NCBI RefSeq assembly: GCF_036242395.1
Contig: NZ_CP108458.1
Span: 434,001 to 498,000 of the forward strand
From: Kitasatospora sp. NBC_01266
Lineage (GTDB): Bacteria > Actinomycetota > Actinomycetes > Streptomycetales > Streptomycetaceae
Length of the DNA stretch: 64,000 nucleotides
Direction of reading: 5' to 3'
Positions 51,628 to 60,194 of the stretch are shown here, one piece after another; position 1 is the first letter of the stretch, and each line of letters begins with the position of its first letter. Made by a program: the position numbers and the translations under genes. The notes under the pieces are model-generated. The model worked only from the letters and a program-made list of their open reading frames with translations, searched no databases and was not told where the DNA came from.

Positions 51628-52278
51628 ATGACCTCGGCACTCAACCTCACCAGCGGCTCCTCGCTGCTCGCCGCCTACGGCGCGCTGGCGGTGCTGCTGG
51701 TGACGTTCGTCGAGGCCGGTCTGCTGGTGGTGGGGTTCTTCGTCCCCGGCGACACCCTGCTCTTCCCCGCCGGGGTGCTCTGCGCCTCCGCCCCGACCGC
51801 CGCCGAGCACCACGGCCCCTACCTCACGCTCTGGCAGGTGCTGCTCTGCGCGGCGGTCGGGTCGATCGCCGGCGCCCAGTTGGGGTTCCTGATCGGGCGG
51901 CACGGCGGACAGGCGCTGCTCTCGCGCAGCCGCAGCGCCCGGTTGAAGAGCGCCGCCGCCCGCTCCGAGGAGCTCCTGGAGCGCTACGGCCGGCGCAAGG
52001 CCATCGTGCTCGGCCGGTTCATCCCGATGGTGCGCTCGGTGCTCGCGCCGCTGGCCGGGGCACTTCGGGTGCCGGTGCGGACCTTCACCGTCTGGCAGGT
52101 GGTCGGCGGGCTGCTCTGGACGCAGACCACGATCCTGGCGGGCTACGCCCTGGGCAAGTCGGTGCCGGGGATCGACAACTACCTGCTGCCGGTGGTGCTG
52201 GCGCTGGTGGTGCTGTCGGCGCTGCCGCTGCTCTTCGCCAAGCGCAGGAACGGCACGAGCACGCGGCCCGACCGGTGA
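51628..52278 (+). CDS. DedA family membrane protein
   Basis: A 216-residue integral membrane protein of the DedA/SNARE-associated (VTT) family: FVEAGLLVVGFFVPGDTLLFPAGVL, AAVGSIAGAQLGFLIGRHGG, the conserved GRFIPMVRSVLAPLAGAL (Arg residues important for flippase or transport function), and WQVVGGLLWTQTTILAGYALGKSV. Members translocate lipid carriers such as undecaprenyl phosphate. Start supported by GGCGGGGGTGACGG. A terminator overlaps the stop codon. Confidence 0.92.
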   Translation: MTSALNLTSGSSLLAAYGALAVLLVTFVEAGLLVVGFFVPGDTLLFPAGVLCASAPTAAEHHGPYLTLWQVLLCAAVGSIAGAQLGFLIGRHGGQALLSRSRSARLKSAAARSEELLERYGRRKAIVLGRFIPMVRSVLAPLAGALRVPVRTFTVWQVVGGLLWTQTTILAGYALGKSVPGIDNYLLPVVLALVVLSALPLLFAKRRNGTSTRPDR

Positions 52279-52296
52279 GGGTCGGGCCGCGTGCTC
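52257..52296. terminator. 17-bp-stem bidirectional terminator with stop codon in loop
   Basis: GAGCACGCGGCCCGACC and its exact complement flank a 6-nt loop GGTGAG that contains the dedA TGA. It terminates dedA and, from the other side, the SLT-protein gene. The coding sequence of the last DedA codons is thus shaped by the hairpin. Confidence 0.9.
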
Positions 52297-52336
52297 GGTT
52301 GGCTACTGCTGGTCAGTCTGCGGCGACTGCCCGATA

Positions 52337-52726
52337 TCAGTAGTTGTGGTGGACCTGCCAGTAGGCCCAGGCCTGGTTCGGGCTGCCGTAGCGGGAGTTC
52401 ATGTAGTCGTAGGCCCACTTGATCTGGGTGGTGGGGTTGGTCTGCCAGTCGGCGCCGACCGAGGCCATCTTGCTGCCCGGCAGGGCCTGGGCCAGCCCGT
52501 AGGCGCCCGAGGACGGGTTGGTGGCGGTCACGTTCCAACCGCTCTCGTGGGAGATGATCTGGTCGAACGAGGCCAGCTGGTCGCCGGGCACGATGCTCGC
52601 GGCGATCGACTGCGGGGTGTCGGCGAACGCGGCGCTGGGGGCCACGGCCATACCCAGGCCGGCGAGACCGGCGGCGGAGGCGAGAAGAGCGGCGGACTTG
52701 CGCATGCGGGTGGAGAACACGGGCAT
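52337..52726 (-). CDS. secreted SLT-type (transglycosylase-like) protein
   Basis: A 129-residue exported protein. Signal peptide: MRKSAALLASAAGLAGLGMAVAPSAAFA. The mature part is a compact SLT/lysozyme-like domain with SFDQIISHESGWNVTATNPSSGAYGLAQALPGSKMASVG, including the catalytic Glu of HESGW, and a C-terminal WAYDYMNSRYGSPNQAWAYWQVH. Such small proteins trim peptidoglycan. The ATG at MPVFSTRMRK was chosen for the signal peptide; the frame continues upstream without support. Its leader (52727-52930) has GC-rich hairpins. Confidence 0.9.
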   Translation of the reverse strand: MPVFSTRMRKSAALLASAAGLAGLGMAVAPSAAFADTPQSIAASIVPGDQLASFDQIISHESGWNVTATNPSSGAYGLAQALPGSKMASVGADWQTNPTTQIKWAYDYMNSRYGSPNQAWAYWQVHHNY

Positions 52727-52829
52727 GGGGAGTTCGACCTCAATCAGGTGGGGGGCGCCACCATCCCCCGTCACGACCACGGGCACGCCACGGCGTGGCC
52801 TCACGGTCAGGGGATGCGGCACCAGGCGA

Positions 52830-52930
52830 CCCCGCGCAGTGCGGGGGCCGGACGGAATCCGCAGCACCCGGAGGACCCGGGGACCGCGGCTGGCGACTTA
52901 GCCATTGTTAGCGGGGCCCAAGTGCCCCGC
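52830..52930 (-). promoter_or_regulatory. structured leader of the SLT gene
   Basis: Two hairpins are clear: GCGGGGC/GCCCCGC with a 6-nt loop (52911-52930) and CCCCGC/GCGGGG with a 5-nt loop (52830-52846). The leader to the start codon is about 200 nt. It does not match the ydaO/c-di-AMP riboswitch consensus, which often precedes such genes, so its role is unknown. 52931-53225 contains no recognisable gene. Confidence 0.4.
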
Positions 52931-53225
52931 CAAGACCCCCTATTACGACGCCGCGTCGTAGCGAAGCCGCCTCGCTCGACCGTCCGAGAAGCGCCGCTAC
53001 CCCCCGCAAATCACCCCAAACCATCCCTTTCCGGACACCCGGTCGGTGGCCTGACCTGCGCAGACACCGACACCGGCGGCAACCACCCCACCCGCACCGC
53101 CGACGGCCCCGCCAAACCCCCGATTCGGGCAACGACCCCGCGTAGTAGACGCCGGAGCCGCGTGAGCACCGTCACCAGCCGACCCTGCCGACTGTCCGTT
53201 TTGAGGTGATCTGGGGCACTCGAAA

Positions 53226-53241
53226 ATACCCGGTGGGGTAT
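53226..53241. promoter_or_regulatory. CsoR/CstR-type operator upstream of the Cys-rich protein
   Basis: ATACCCGGTGGGGTAT is a near-palindrome of the ATACCC...GGGGTAT form bound by CsoR/CstR-family repressors, 29 bp upstream of the GTG of a small Cys-rich protein. A matching site stands before the regulator gene at 54281. Confidence 0.75.
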
Positions 53242-53270
53242 GCTGCGAGGAGCCGAGAGAGGAGCACACC

Positions 53271-53438
53271 GTGTGCCGACGCGTTACCTGCCGCAACTGC
53301 GGCAAGCTCACCTATGCCGGATGCGGCATGCACGTCGAGCAGGTGCTGGCCGGAGTCCCCGCCACCGACCGCTGCGGCTGCGATCGCGGCAGCCAGAAGT
53401 CCGGGTTCAGCCTGCGCCGGCTGTTCGGCCGCGGCTGA
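53271..53438 (+). CDS. small Cys-rich protein (55 residues)
   Basis: A 55-residue protein with six Cys: VCRRVTCRNCGKLTYAGCGMHVEQVL, then DRCGCDRGSQ and a basic C-terminus FSLRRLFGRG. The pattern C-x4-C-x2-C-x7-C and later CxC suggests metal or sulfur binding. GAGAGGAG is well placed before the GTG. A CsoR/CstR operator lies 29 bp upstream. I have seen this type beside CsoR-like regulators in actinobacteria, but its function is unknown; metal chaperone or sulfur carrier are the obvious guesses. Terminated by a stem-loop shared with the convergent DUF302 gene. Confidence 0.75.
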   Translation: MCRRVTCRNCGKLTYAGCGMHVEQVLAGVPATDRCGCDRGSQKSGFSLRRLFGRG

Positions 53439-53474
53439 CCGCGGCACGGACACCGAGAGAGCGGTGCGGACACA

Positions 53475-53520
53475 GAGAGAGGTGACGCGACCCGTTCCGA
53501 CGGGTCACGTCACCTCTCTC
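53475..53520. terminator. bidirectional terminator, Cys-rich gene / DUF302 gene
   Basis: GAGAGAGGTGACG followed by GACCCG pairs with its complement; about 20 bp of stem with a 6-nt loop and a single mismatch. It lies between two convergent genes of the same probable regulon. Confidence 0.85.
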
Positions 53521-53562
53521 CAGCGTTTCTCACTACCCCTCCAGGGCCGGCCCGCGCCCGGG

Positions 53563-53952
53563 TCAGGCCCGCAGGGCGTCCAGCGCCGCGCGCAGCCGGG
53601 TGGCGGCGTCGTCGGCGACCGGCGCGAGCTCCGGCCGTCCGGTCAGCTCGACCATGACCTGCGGGTCCATCGCCTCCACCACCGTGCGGCCGTCGGCGGT
53701 GCGCACCACCACGTTGCACGGCAGCAGCAGCCCGATCCGGCGGTCGACGCCGAGTGCGCGGTGCGCGAGCGGCGGGTTGCAGGCGCCGAGGATCAGGTAG
53801 TCCTCCAGCTCCTCGCCGAGCTTGGCCCGCAGCGTGGCCTGCACGTCGATCTCGGTCAGGATGCCGAAGCCCTGCCCCGCGAGGGCCGCGCGGACCCGCT
53901 CGACGGTGTCGGCGAACGGCAGGTCGAGGGTGACGGTGATGCCGTAGTCCAT
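53563..53952 (-). CDS. DUF302 family protein
   Basis: A 129-residue protein matching DUF302: ADTVERVRAALAGQGFGILTEIDVQATLRAKLG, YLILGACNPPLAHRAL, IGLLLPCNVVVR, and VEAMDPQVMVEL. Two Cys (in GACNP and LPCNV) are conserved in this family, which occurs in sulfur- and copper-stress clusters; the activity is not known. It is the second gene of an operon with the CsoR-family regulator (25 bp gap), so it is probably de-repressed with it. Confidence 0.85.
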   Translation of the reverse strand: MDYGITVTLDLPFADTVERVRAALAGQGFGILTEIDVQATLRAKLGEELEDYLILGACNPPLAHRALGVDRRIGLLLPCNVVVRTADGRTVVEAMDPQVMVELTGRPELAPVADDAATRLRAALDALRA

Positions 53953-53977
53953 GAATTCCTCCAGTCGACGGGTGGCC

Positions 53978-54310
<333 letters not shown>

Positions 54311-55120
54311 TCAGCGCTGCTCCGGTCCCTGGTCGGTCGGCCGGATCCGCAGTTCCACCCCGATGCCGACGTGGTCCGACAGGTACTCCATCCGCCCGTC
54401 CGCCAGCCGCACCCGCTCCCGCAGCACCAGCTCCGCCCGCGCCTCGACGGCGAGCGCGGGCGGCACGGAGAACAGGACCTGGTCGATGGCCGGCGGCTCG
54501 GGCCACCGCGGCGTCGGCCGGAAGGTCGGCTCCCGATCGCCGGCCAGGGCATCCCGCAGCCCGCTCGCGCGGACGAACTCGCCGTACGTCGAGGAGTCGC
54601 GCGGGACGTTGAAGTCCCCGGCGACCACCAGCGGGGTGCCGGGCCCGGCCGCCCGCACGACGCGACCGAGCTGCCGCAACTCGGCGGCCTCGACCCGGGT
54701 GTAGCGGTTCTGCGGGGACCAGTCGTCGTCGCGGTTGGCGCTCAGATGGGTGTTCACCACCGTCAGCCGCAGGTCGCCGACCTGATGGTGGGTCAGCAGC
54801 GCCCCCTTGAGTATGACCCACTCGCGGCGGACCGGCCGGGCGGGCCGGAAGAGGCTGAACTGCCGCCCGGTGAGCGGCAGTCGGGAGAGCGTCACCAGGC
54901 CGCCCCGGATCATCGGGAAGACCGGTGCGTATCCGACCTGGCGGTAGGAGGTGGCGACCTCGCGCAGCGCGCCGAGGTTGCGCGTCGACATCACCTCCTG
55001 CAGGCAGACGATGTCGTACTCCGAGCGCTCCAACACCGCGCCGAGCGCGCGGAGTCTGGCCCGGGCGCTGCCGCGGAAGAGCGTGTTGAACGTCAGTAGC
55101 CGCACGGTGGTGGGTGACAT
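54311..55120 (-). CDS. endonuclease/exonuclease/phosphatase family protein
   Basis: A 269-residue EEP-fold phosphodiesterase: VRLLTFNTLFRG, YDIVCLQEVMS (metal Glu), VVNTHLSANRDDD, VVAGDFNVPRDS and a final LSDHVGIGVELRI, which give the complete active-site set. It could act on DNA, sphingomyelin-type lipids or inositol phosphates; there is no signal peptide, so it is cytoplasmic. The ATG giving MSPTTVRLL matches family starts; a long in-frame extension upstream is unsupported. It is divergent from the membrane protein-kinase operon, with a palindrome between. Confidence 0.9.
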   Translation of the reverse strand: MSPTTVRLLTFNTLFRGSARARLRALGAVLERSEYDIVCLQEVMSTRNLGALREVATSYRQVGYAPVFPMIRGGLVTLSRLPLTGRQFSLFRPARPVRREWVILKGALLTHHQVGDLRLTVVNTHLSANRDDDWSPQNRYTRVEAAELRQLGRVVRAAGPGTPLVVAGDFNVPRDSSTYGEFVRASGLRDALAGDREPTFRPTPRWPEPPAIDQVLFSVPPALAVEARAELVLRERVRLADGRMEYLSDHVGIGVELRIRPTDQGPEQR

Positions 55121-55153
55121 GGGCCGAGCGTAGGGCCGGCGACCGACAGGCCG

Positions 55154-55169
55154 CATGACAAATGTCATG
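55154..55169. promoter_or_regulatory. 16-bp perfect palindrome, probable response-regulator operator
   Basis: CATGACAAATGTCATG (arms CATGACA/TGTCATG around AA) lies between the divergent EEP gene and the membrane protein-kinase-regulator operon. This shape resembles NarL/DesR-type sites, and the operon encodes such a regulator, so autoregulation is likely. Confidence 0.65.
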
Positions 55170-55219
55170 GTGCGGTGATGGGCGATCTCACTGCCCTGGC
55201 CGGGGCCGTGCGAACCACC

Positions 55220-55681
55220 ATGGTTGACATGAAGGTCGACAGCACCACCACCACGAACGGCGGCACGATCCGCCGCGAAGAGCTCCACCACCCGGACCGG
55301 CTGCGGGCGTTGCGCACGGTGGCGCTGCTGCTCGGCGCCTTCCTCGCGACCAGCGCCTGCACCCTGGTCACCATCGTCCTGCTCCGCCACCACACCACGC
55401 TGGTGACCGCCGCCGTCTGGATCCGGGGCGGCTTCGCCCTCGGCAGCGCCGTGGTCTCCTACGCCCTCGCCGTGCGCGCCACCGCCGGCTCACGCGCGGC
55501 CTACCGCCGGCTGCGGATCGTCTCGGCCGTGATGCTGATGGCCATCGTCACCATCGTCTCGCTCCCCGGCACCTTCCCGCTCTGGCTGAAGATCGAGCAG
55601 GGGTTCTGCGGCCTGCTGCTGCTCGGCGTTGTCGTGATCGTCAACGGCAGGCAGCTGCGCACCCTGTTCGCCGCCCGATGA
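55220..55681 (+). CDS. hypothetical four-helix membrane protein of a two-component operon
   Basis: A ~153-residue protein with four helices: RTVALLLGAFLATSACTLVTIVLL, AAVWIRGGFALGSAVVSYALAV, IVSAVMLMAIVTIVSLPGTFPLWL and GFCGLLLLGVVVIVNG. The start is uncertain (MVDMKVDS or MKVDS three codons later; no clear ribosome site). Its last codon overlaps the kinase start (ATGA), implying a common operon. The role may be as accessory sensor for the kinase. Family unknown. Confidence 0.7.
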   Translation: MVDMKVDSTTTTNGGTIRREELHHPDRLRALRTVALLLGAFLATSACTLVTIVLLRHHTTLVTAAVWIRGGFALGSAVVSYALAVRATAGSRAAYRRLRIVSAVMLMAIVTIVSLPGTFPLWLKIEQGFCGLLLLGVVVIVNGRQLRTLFAAR

Positions 55682-56907
55682 ACACCACCCGCAGCCGCGA
55701 CCGGGCCGCCCCGCAGGCGGACCCGGGCGCGGCTGCCCGCTCGGCCGGAACCTGCGGTGCTACCTTGATCCTCATGGAGGACACCGGGACGGAGCCGGTG
55801 AGCGGGGGGCCGCAGGGTGACCCGGCGCGTTGGGCTCGGGGTTGGCGACGGATGCTGCTGTCGGGCGGCATGCTCGCCTATCCGGCACTCTCGCTGGTCG
55901 GGGTGGCCCAGTACTCGACCGGCGCCGGCGCGATCGCCGGGTACGCGATCGCGGCCGTCTTCGCCTGCTGCTACGTGCTCGCGGTCCTGTACGCCGACCG
56001 CAGCACCCCGTCCCGACGGTGGTTGCTGCTCACTGTGATGACCGCGCTGTTCATCGCCCAACTGCCGTTCGCCAGGGAGTTCGCGTTCTTCCTCGCCACC
56101 GTCGTCGTCTGCTACGCCGCCCTCTTCCACCGGCGGCACGCGGTGGCGATCGTCGCGGCCGGTGCGCTCAGCGCGATTCTGCTGCCCCTGGCGGTCCGTC
56201 CGTGGCACAGCGGGCCCGCGTGGTTCCAGGCGGTCGCGCTGGTCTTCACGGCCATGGCCGTGAGCGCGTTCGCCGAGATCGCCGCCGCCAACTTCGCGCT
56301 GCTGGAAGCCCGCGCCGAGGTCGCCCGGCTCGCCTCGGAGGCCGAACGGACCCGGATCGCCCGCGACCTGCACGACCTGCTGGGCCACTCGCTCACGGTG
56401 ATCACGGTCAAGAGCGGCCTGGCCCGCCGGCTCGCCGCGACCGACCCCGCGCGCTCGCTCCAGGAGATCACCGAGGTCGAGGGCCTCTCCCGGCAGGCGC
56501 TCACCGAGGTGCGGGCCGCCGTCTCGGGCTACCGGGAGGTGACCCTGGGCAGCGAACTCGCCCGTGGCCGGGAGCTGCTGCGCGCCTCCGGCATCGTCGC
56601 GGACCTGCCCAAGGCCACCGACCAGGTCCCCGCCGCCCACCAGGAGCTGTTCGGCTGGGTGGTGCGCGAGGGCCTGACCAACGTGGTGCGCCACGCGCGG
56701 GCCGACCACTGCACGGTCACCCTGTCGGCGCTGGAGGTGGAGATCCGCGACAACGGCGTGGGCGGTACGGCCGGTGCCGGCAACGGCCTCACCGGGCTGC
56801 GCGAACGGGTCGCGGCGGCCGGCGGCACGGTGGCGGCCGGACCGCTGAGCCCGCACGGCTGGCGCCTGCTCGTCTCGCTCAAGCCGCCGACGGGGAAGGC
56901 GACATGA
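55678..56907 (+). CDS. NarL-type (HisKA_3) sensor histidine kinase
   Basis: A 409-residue kinase. Residues ~60-205 carry several transmembrane helices (LLSGGMLAYPALSLVGVA, AIAAVFACCYVLAVLY, WLLLTVMTALFIAQLPF, FFLATVVVCYAALF, AVALVFTAMAVSAFAEI). The HisKA_3 site is IARDLHDLLGHSLTVI with His232, and the ATPase domain shows REGLTNVVRHARA and DNGVGGTAGAGNGLTGLRERV. It resembles DesK-type sensors of membrane state. The start overlaps the previous gene (ATGA); an internal ATG (MEDTGTEP) is an alternative. It overlaps the response-regulator gene by 4 bp. Confidence 0.9.
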   Translation: MNTTRSRDRAAPQADPGAAARSAGTCGATLILMEDTGTEPVSGGPQGDPARWARGWRRMLLSGGMLAYPALSLVGVAQYSTGAGAIAGYAIAAVFACCYVLAVLYADRSTPSRRWLLLTVMTALFIAQLPFAREFAFFLATVVVCYAALFHRRHAVAIVAAGALSAILLPLAVRPWHSGPAWFQAVALVFTAMAVSAFAEIAAANFALLEARAEVARLASEAERTRIARDLHDLLGHSLTVITVKSGLARRLAATDPARSLQEITEVEGLSRQALTEVRAAVSGYREVTLGSELARGRELLRASGIVADLPKATDQVPAAHQELFGWVVREGLTNVVRHARADHCTVTLSALEVEIRDNGVGGTAGAGNGLTGLRERVAAAGGTVAAGPLSPHGWRLLVSLKPPTGKAT

Positions 56908-57512
56908 CGATCCGTCTGCTCCTCGCCGACGACCAGGCGCTGATCCGCACCGCACTCTGCGCGCTGCTCGACCTGGAGGAGGACTTCGAGGTCGTGGCCG
57001 CCGTCGGCCGCGGCGACGAGATCGTCGACGCGGCGCGCGAACACCGGCCCGACGTGGCGCTGCTCGACATCGAGATGCCGGGCCTGGACGGCCTGACCGC
57101 CGCCGCCGTGCTCGCCGCCCAACTCCCCCACTGCCGGGTGGTGATCCTGACCACCTTCGGGCGCGCGGGCTACCTGCGCCGCGCGATGGAGGCGGGCGCC
57201 GTCGGCTTCGTCGTCAAGGACGCGCCCGCCGAGGCGCTCGCGGACGCCATCCGCCGCGTGATGAACGGCGAGCGCGTGGTCGACCCCGCGCTGGCCGCCG
57301 CGACCCTGGCCGCCGGCGACTCCCCGCTCACCGCCCGCGAGCGTGACGTCCTCAACGTGACCCGCTCGGGCGCGAGCGTGGCCGAGATCGCCGCCAGGCT
57401 GTACCTGTCGGAGGGCACCGTGCGCAACTACCTGTCGGCGGCGATCGCCAAGACCGGGACGGGCAACCGGATGGCGGCCCTGCGGGTGGCGGACGAGCGC
57501 GGCTGGCTATAG
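56904..57512 (+). CDS. NarL/DesR-type response regulator
   Basis: A 202-residue regulator: receiver with IRLLLADDQALIRTAL, phospho-acceptor Asp55 in VALLDIEMPG, and Lys in VKDAPAEAL; C-terminal LuxR HTH (LTARERDVLNVTRSGASVAEIAARLYLSEGTVRNYLSAAIAKTG). Partner of the upstream kinase; likely binds the palindrome at 55154. Its stop overlaps the end of the convergent P-loop gene by 6 bp. Confidence 0.93.
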   Translation: MTIRLLLADDQALIRTALCALLDLEEDFEVVAAVGRGDEIVDAAREHRPDVALLDIEMPGLDGLTAAAVLAAQLPHCRVVILTTFGRAGYLRRAMEAGAVGFVVKDAPAEALADAIRRVMNGERVVDPALAAATLAAGDSPLTARERDVLNVTRSGASVAEIAARLYLSEGTVRNYLSAAIAKTGTGNRMAALRVADERGWL

Positions 57513-58115
57513 GGACCCGAGCGCGGGCAGGGTGCGCATCCACGCGTCGAACAGGCCCAGGTCGTACCGCTCCCGCACGGCCGGGCCTGGGGCCTCGGCG
57601 GGCCACTGCCACGCCACCCGGCCGGGGTCGACCGCGTCGAGCGCTTCGTACCACTCGCGCAGCGGCTCGGCCAGCCGGGCGTTGGTCTCGAAGTTGCGGC
57701 GGCTGCGGGTCGGGTCGCCGGCTCGGCGGCGGCGCAGCTCCGCGAGCGGCGAGAGCTGACAGACGATCAGATCGGCCATGCCAAGCCGGTGTTCGGCCAT
57801 CACCTCGCGCGCGCAGCCGAGTTGTGCCAGGAAGGCCGCCGGGGACGCCAGGCCGGCCCGGGCCAGGCACCAGGCGAAGTGCAGTTTGAGCGGATCCGTG
57901 TCGCAGACGGCCAGGCCGGTGGCCGCCTCCGCCCGGCAGGCCTGCGACCAGCGGTCGGCATTGCGCTCCGTCCAGAACCGGCCGGCCGCACTCGGCGAGG
58001 CACCGACCGGGGGAACCGTGCCGCCCGGGGTCTCGGGCACCACCGCCGGTTCCTCGAACGTCCGGCAGTAGCTGGTCTTCCCCGCCGCGCTGGGGCCCTC
58101 GACAACCAGGATCAT
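57507..58115 (-). CDS. P-loop kinase-like protein
   Basis: A 202-residue protein starting MILVVEGPSAAGKTSYCRTFEE, with a clear Walker A (GPSAAGKTS), then a nucleotide-kinase-like body (VCDTDPLKLHFAWCLARAG, LIVCQLSPLAELRRRRAGDPTRSRRNFETN). The Arg-rich lid and D-T-D motif suggest a small-molecule or nucleoside kinase, but I cannot assign substrate. The ATG nine codons inside the frame was chosen since the motif normally begins the protein. Its 3' end overlaps the response-regulator gene. Confidence 0.8.
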   Translation of the reverse strand: MILVVEGPSAAGKTSYCRTFEEPAVVPETPGGTVPPVGASPSAAGRFWTERNADRWSQACRAEAATGLAVCDTDPLKLHFAWCLARAGLASPAAFLAQLGCAREVMAEHRLGMADLIVCQLSPLAELRRRRAGDPTRSRRNFETNARLAEPLREWYEALDAVDPGRVAWQWPAEAPGPAVRERYDLGLFDAWMRTLPALGSL

Positions 58116-58358
58116 GGTCGACCAGTATGCCGCTCCCCGCACGCCTCCGGTTCCCCGGCCGCCACTGCGCTCCCGGCACCGAAGCGAAGTTCACCCAGTG
58201 GCCGTTCAGCGCTCACCCGAGTCGGTAGGAGGCCACGGTCACGGCCTCCTACCGTACGGGCTGAAGGCGCGAGCGGTCAGCCGGGATCGGTGCCGCTCGA
58301 CGCCTCGCTCGGTCGTGCCCCCAGGCCGAGCGCCCCTCGTCGAGCGGAAGATCGATCA

Positions 58359-59669
58359 ATGCGGGTTCTTGAGCACTCCTCCTCGCAGGGCAGCACTCCG
58401 GCCGTCCCGACGCCCGGTGCCCGGACCGGTCCGCTGCGCGCGCTGGTGATCACCGGCAGCGTCGGCGCCGGGCACAACGGCGCGGCGTTCGAGCTGGTCC
58501 GACGGCTGGCGGCGCGCGGGGTCGAGGCCGACTGCCGCGACTACCTGGACGCCCTGCCCCGGCGCTACCGGCTACTGCTGCGCGACGGCTACGAGTTCAC
58601 CGCCGGCCGCACGCCGTGGGCGTTCGAGTGGCTGTTCCGCAGCGAGGAGCGCGAGTCGCTGGTGCGCTCCCTCACCCTGCACCTCTGCCGTTCGGCCGCC
58701 GGTGAGTTGGCGCGCTGGGTCGGCGGCGACCACGACGTGGTGGTGACCACCTTCCCGTTCGCCGCCCAGACGCTGGGCATGCTGAAGGAGGACGGCACGC
58801 TGACCGCGCCCGCGGTCTGCTACCTCACCGACCCGGCGCCGCACCGGCTCTGGGTGCACCCGCGGCTGGACGCGCACCTGACGGTCACCGGGGCCACCGC
58901 CGCCGAGGGCAGCGCGCGCTACGGGGTGCCGATGGCGGCGGCCGGCCCGCTGGCGCCCGCGGCGTTCGGCGAGCGCCCCGACCCGGCGGTCCGGGCGGCG
59001 CTGCGGGCCGAGTTCGGCGTGCCGCCCGAGCGGCGGATGGCGCTGCTGGTGACGGGCTCGCTGGGGCTCGGTGACGTGATGTCCGCCGTCCGGGCGCTGC
59101 GGGCCGCCGAGGACACCGTGCCCGTGGTGCTCTGCGGCCGCAACGAGCGGCTGCGGCAGCGGATCGCGGCGCTGCCGGGCGTGGTGGCGCTGGGCTGGCG
59201 CACCGACGTACCCGCGCTGATGGCGGCCGCCGATGTGCTGGTGCACAACGCGGGCGGCCTCTCGCTGACCGAGGCCATGGTCGCGGGCCTGCCCGCCGTC
59301 AGCTACGAGGTGCTCTCCGGTCACGGCCGGGCGAACGCGGCCACCTTGGCCAAGGCCGGGCTGGCGCCCTGGCCGCGCGACCCCGAGCAGCTCTCCCTGG
59401 CGCTGGCCCGGCAGGCGGCGCGTGGCCGGGTCCACCTGGCACCGCTGCCGGAGCACCGGCAGGCCGCCGCCGTGGTGGCCGAGTTGGCCCGACGCCGGCG
59501 CGAGCAGGGCCCGCACGAGCAGGGCCCGCACGAGCCCGCACCGACCCGCGAGGGGGCCCGGCTGCCGGGGCTGCGGCAGGCGGGTCGGCTCCGGCTGCCG
59601 CGCAGGCGGCCGGCCGCGGGCACCGAGGCGCTCACCGAGCCGGCCGCGAGTGCCGGTCGGATCTCCTGA
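58359..59669 (+). CDS. MGDG-synthase-type glycosyltransferase
   Basis: A 436-residue GT-B enzyme: LRALVITGSVGAGHNGAAFELVRRLAARG (N-terminal MGDG_synth motif GAGHN.AA), VVVTTFPFAAQTLGML, PAVCYLTDPAPHRLWVHPRLDAHLTV, then the C-terminal nucleotide-sugar region VVLCGRNERLRQRI, ADVLVHNAGGLSLTEAMVAGLPAVSYEVLSGHG. It likely glycosylates diacylglycerol or a related lipid, perhaps a processive glucosyltransferase. The tail has repeated EQGPHEQGPHE and a basic segment. The 243 bp before the start (58116-58358) contains no gene. Confidence 0.87.
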   Translation: MRVLEHSSSQGSTPAVPTPGARTGPLRALVITGSVGAGHNGAAFELVRRLAARGVEADCRDYLDALPRRYRLLLRDGYEFTAGRTPWAFEWLFRSEERESLVRSLTLHLCRSAAGELARWVGGDHDVVVTTFPFAAQTLGMLKEDGTLTAPAVCYLTDPAPHRLWVHPRLDAHLTVTGATAAEGSARYGVPMAAAGPLAPAAFGERPDPAVRAALRAEFGVPPERRMALLVTGSLGLGDVMSAVRALRAAEDTVPVVLCGRNERLRQRIAALPGVVALGWRTDVPALMAAADVLVHNAGGLSLTEAMVAGLPAVSYEVLSGHGRANAATLAKAGLAPWPRDPEQLSLALARQAARGRVHLAPLPEHRQAAAVVAELARRRREQGPHEQGPHEPAPTREGARLPGLRQAGRLRLPRRRPAAGTEALTEPAASAGRIS

Positions 59670-59764
59670 CCCGCCGCCGGCCGACCGCGCGGGGCCGGGG
59701 CAGCTCCGCAGAAGTTCGCGAAAGGGGGTGAGCAGAGCCGTGGGCGCGTGGCAGGCTGCTCCGC

Positions 59765-60181
59765 ATGGTGATCACTGGTGGTGCGCCGCAGGTCGGCGAT
59801 GAGGGTCTGCTGGTGTGTCCCGAACTGGCGGACGCCGAGCTCAACGCGTTGTTCGACGCGTCCTGGCCGGCCCACCGGCCGATCTCGTTCGCGCCGATGT
59901 TCGCCCGGAGTCTGCTCTGGATCGCGGCTCGTCGCGGGAGCCGGCTGGCCGGGTTCGTCAACGTGGTCGGAGACGGGGGTGCGCACGCCTTCATCCTGGA
60001 CACCACCGTGCACCCGGACGAGCGCCGCCAGGGGCTCGGGGTCCGGCTGGTGCGCGCAGCCGCCGAGGGGGCGCGGGCGCGCGGTGCCCAGTGGCTGCAC
60101 GTGGACTACGAGCCGCACCTGGAGTCCTTCTACGGCCGGTGCGGGTTCCGGCCGACCGCCGCCGGCCTGCTGCGGCTCTGA
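59765..60181 (+). CDS. GNAT family N-acetyltransferase
   Basis: A 138-residue GNAT: LLVCPELADAELNALFDASW, SRLAGFVNVVGDGGAHAFILDTTVHPDERRQGLGVRLVRAAAEGARARGAQWLHVDYEPHLESFYGRCGFRP, with the R-R-Q-G-L-G acetyl-CoA loop. Substrate unknown. A GGGGGTGAGCAG segment lies upstream. Convergent with the methyltransferase gene 13 bp away. Confidence 0.9.
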   Translation: MVITGGAPQVGDEGLLVCPELADAELNALFDASWPAHRPISFAPMFARSLLWIAARRGSRLAGFVNVVGDGGAHAFILDTTVHPDERRQGLGVRLVRAAAEGARARGAQWLHVDYEPHLESFYGRCGFRPTAAGLLRL

Positions 60182-60194
60182 GCCGGCCGGCACG

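Noticed and set aside
52727..52930. Possible ydaO/c-di-AMP riboswitch in the SLT gene leader
   Set aside because: Such genes often have it in streptomycetes, but I could not find the conserved core elements; only generic GC-rich hairpins are visible.
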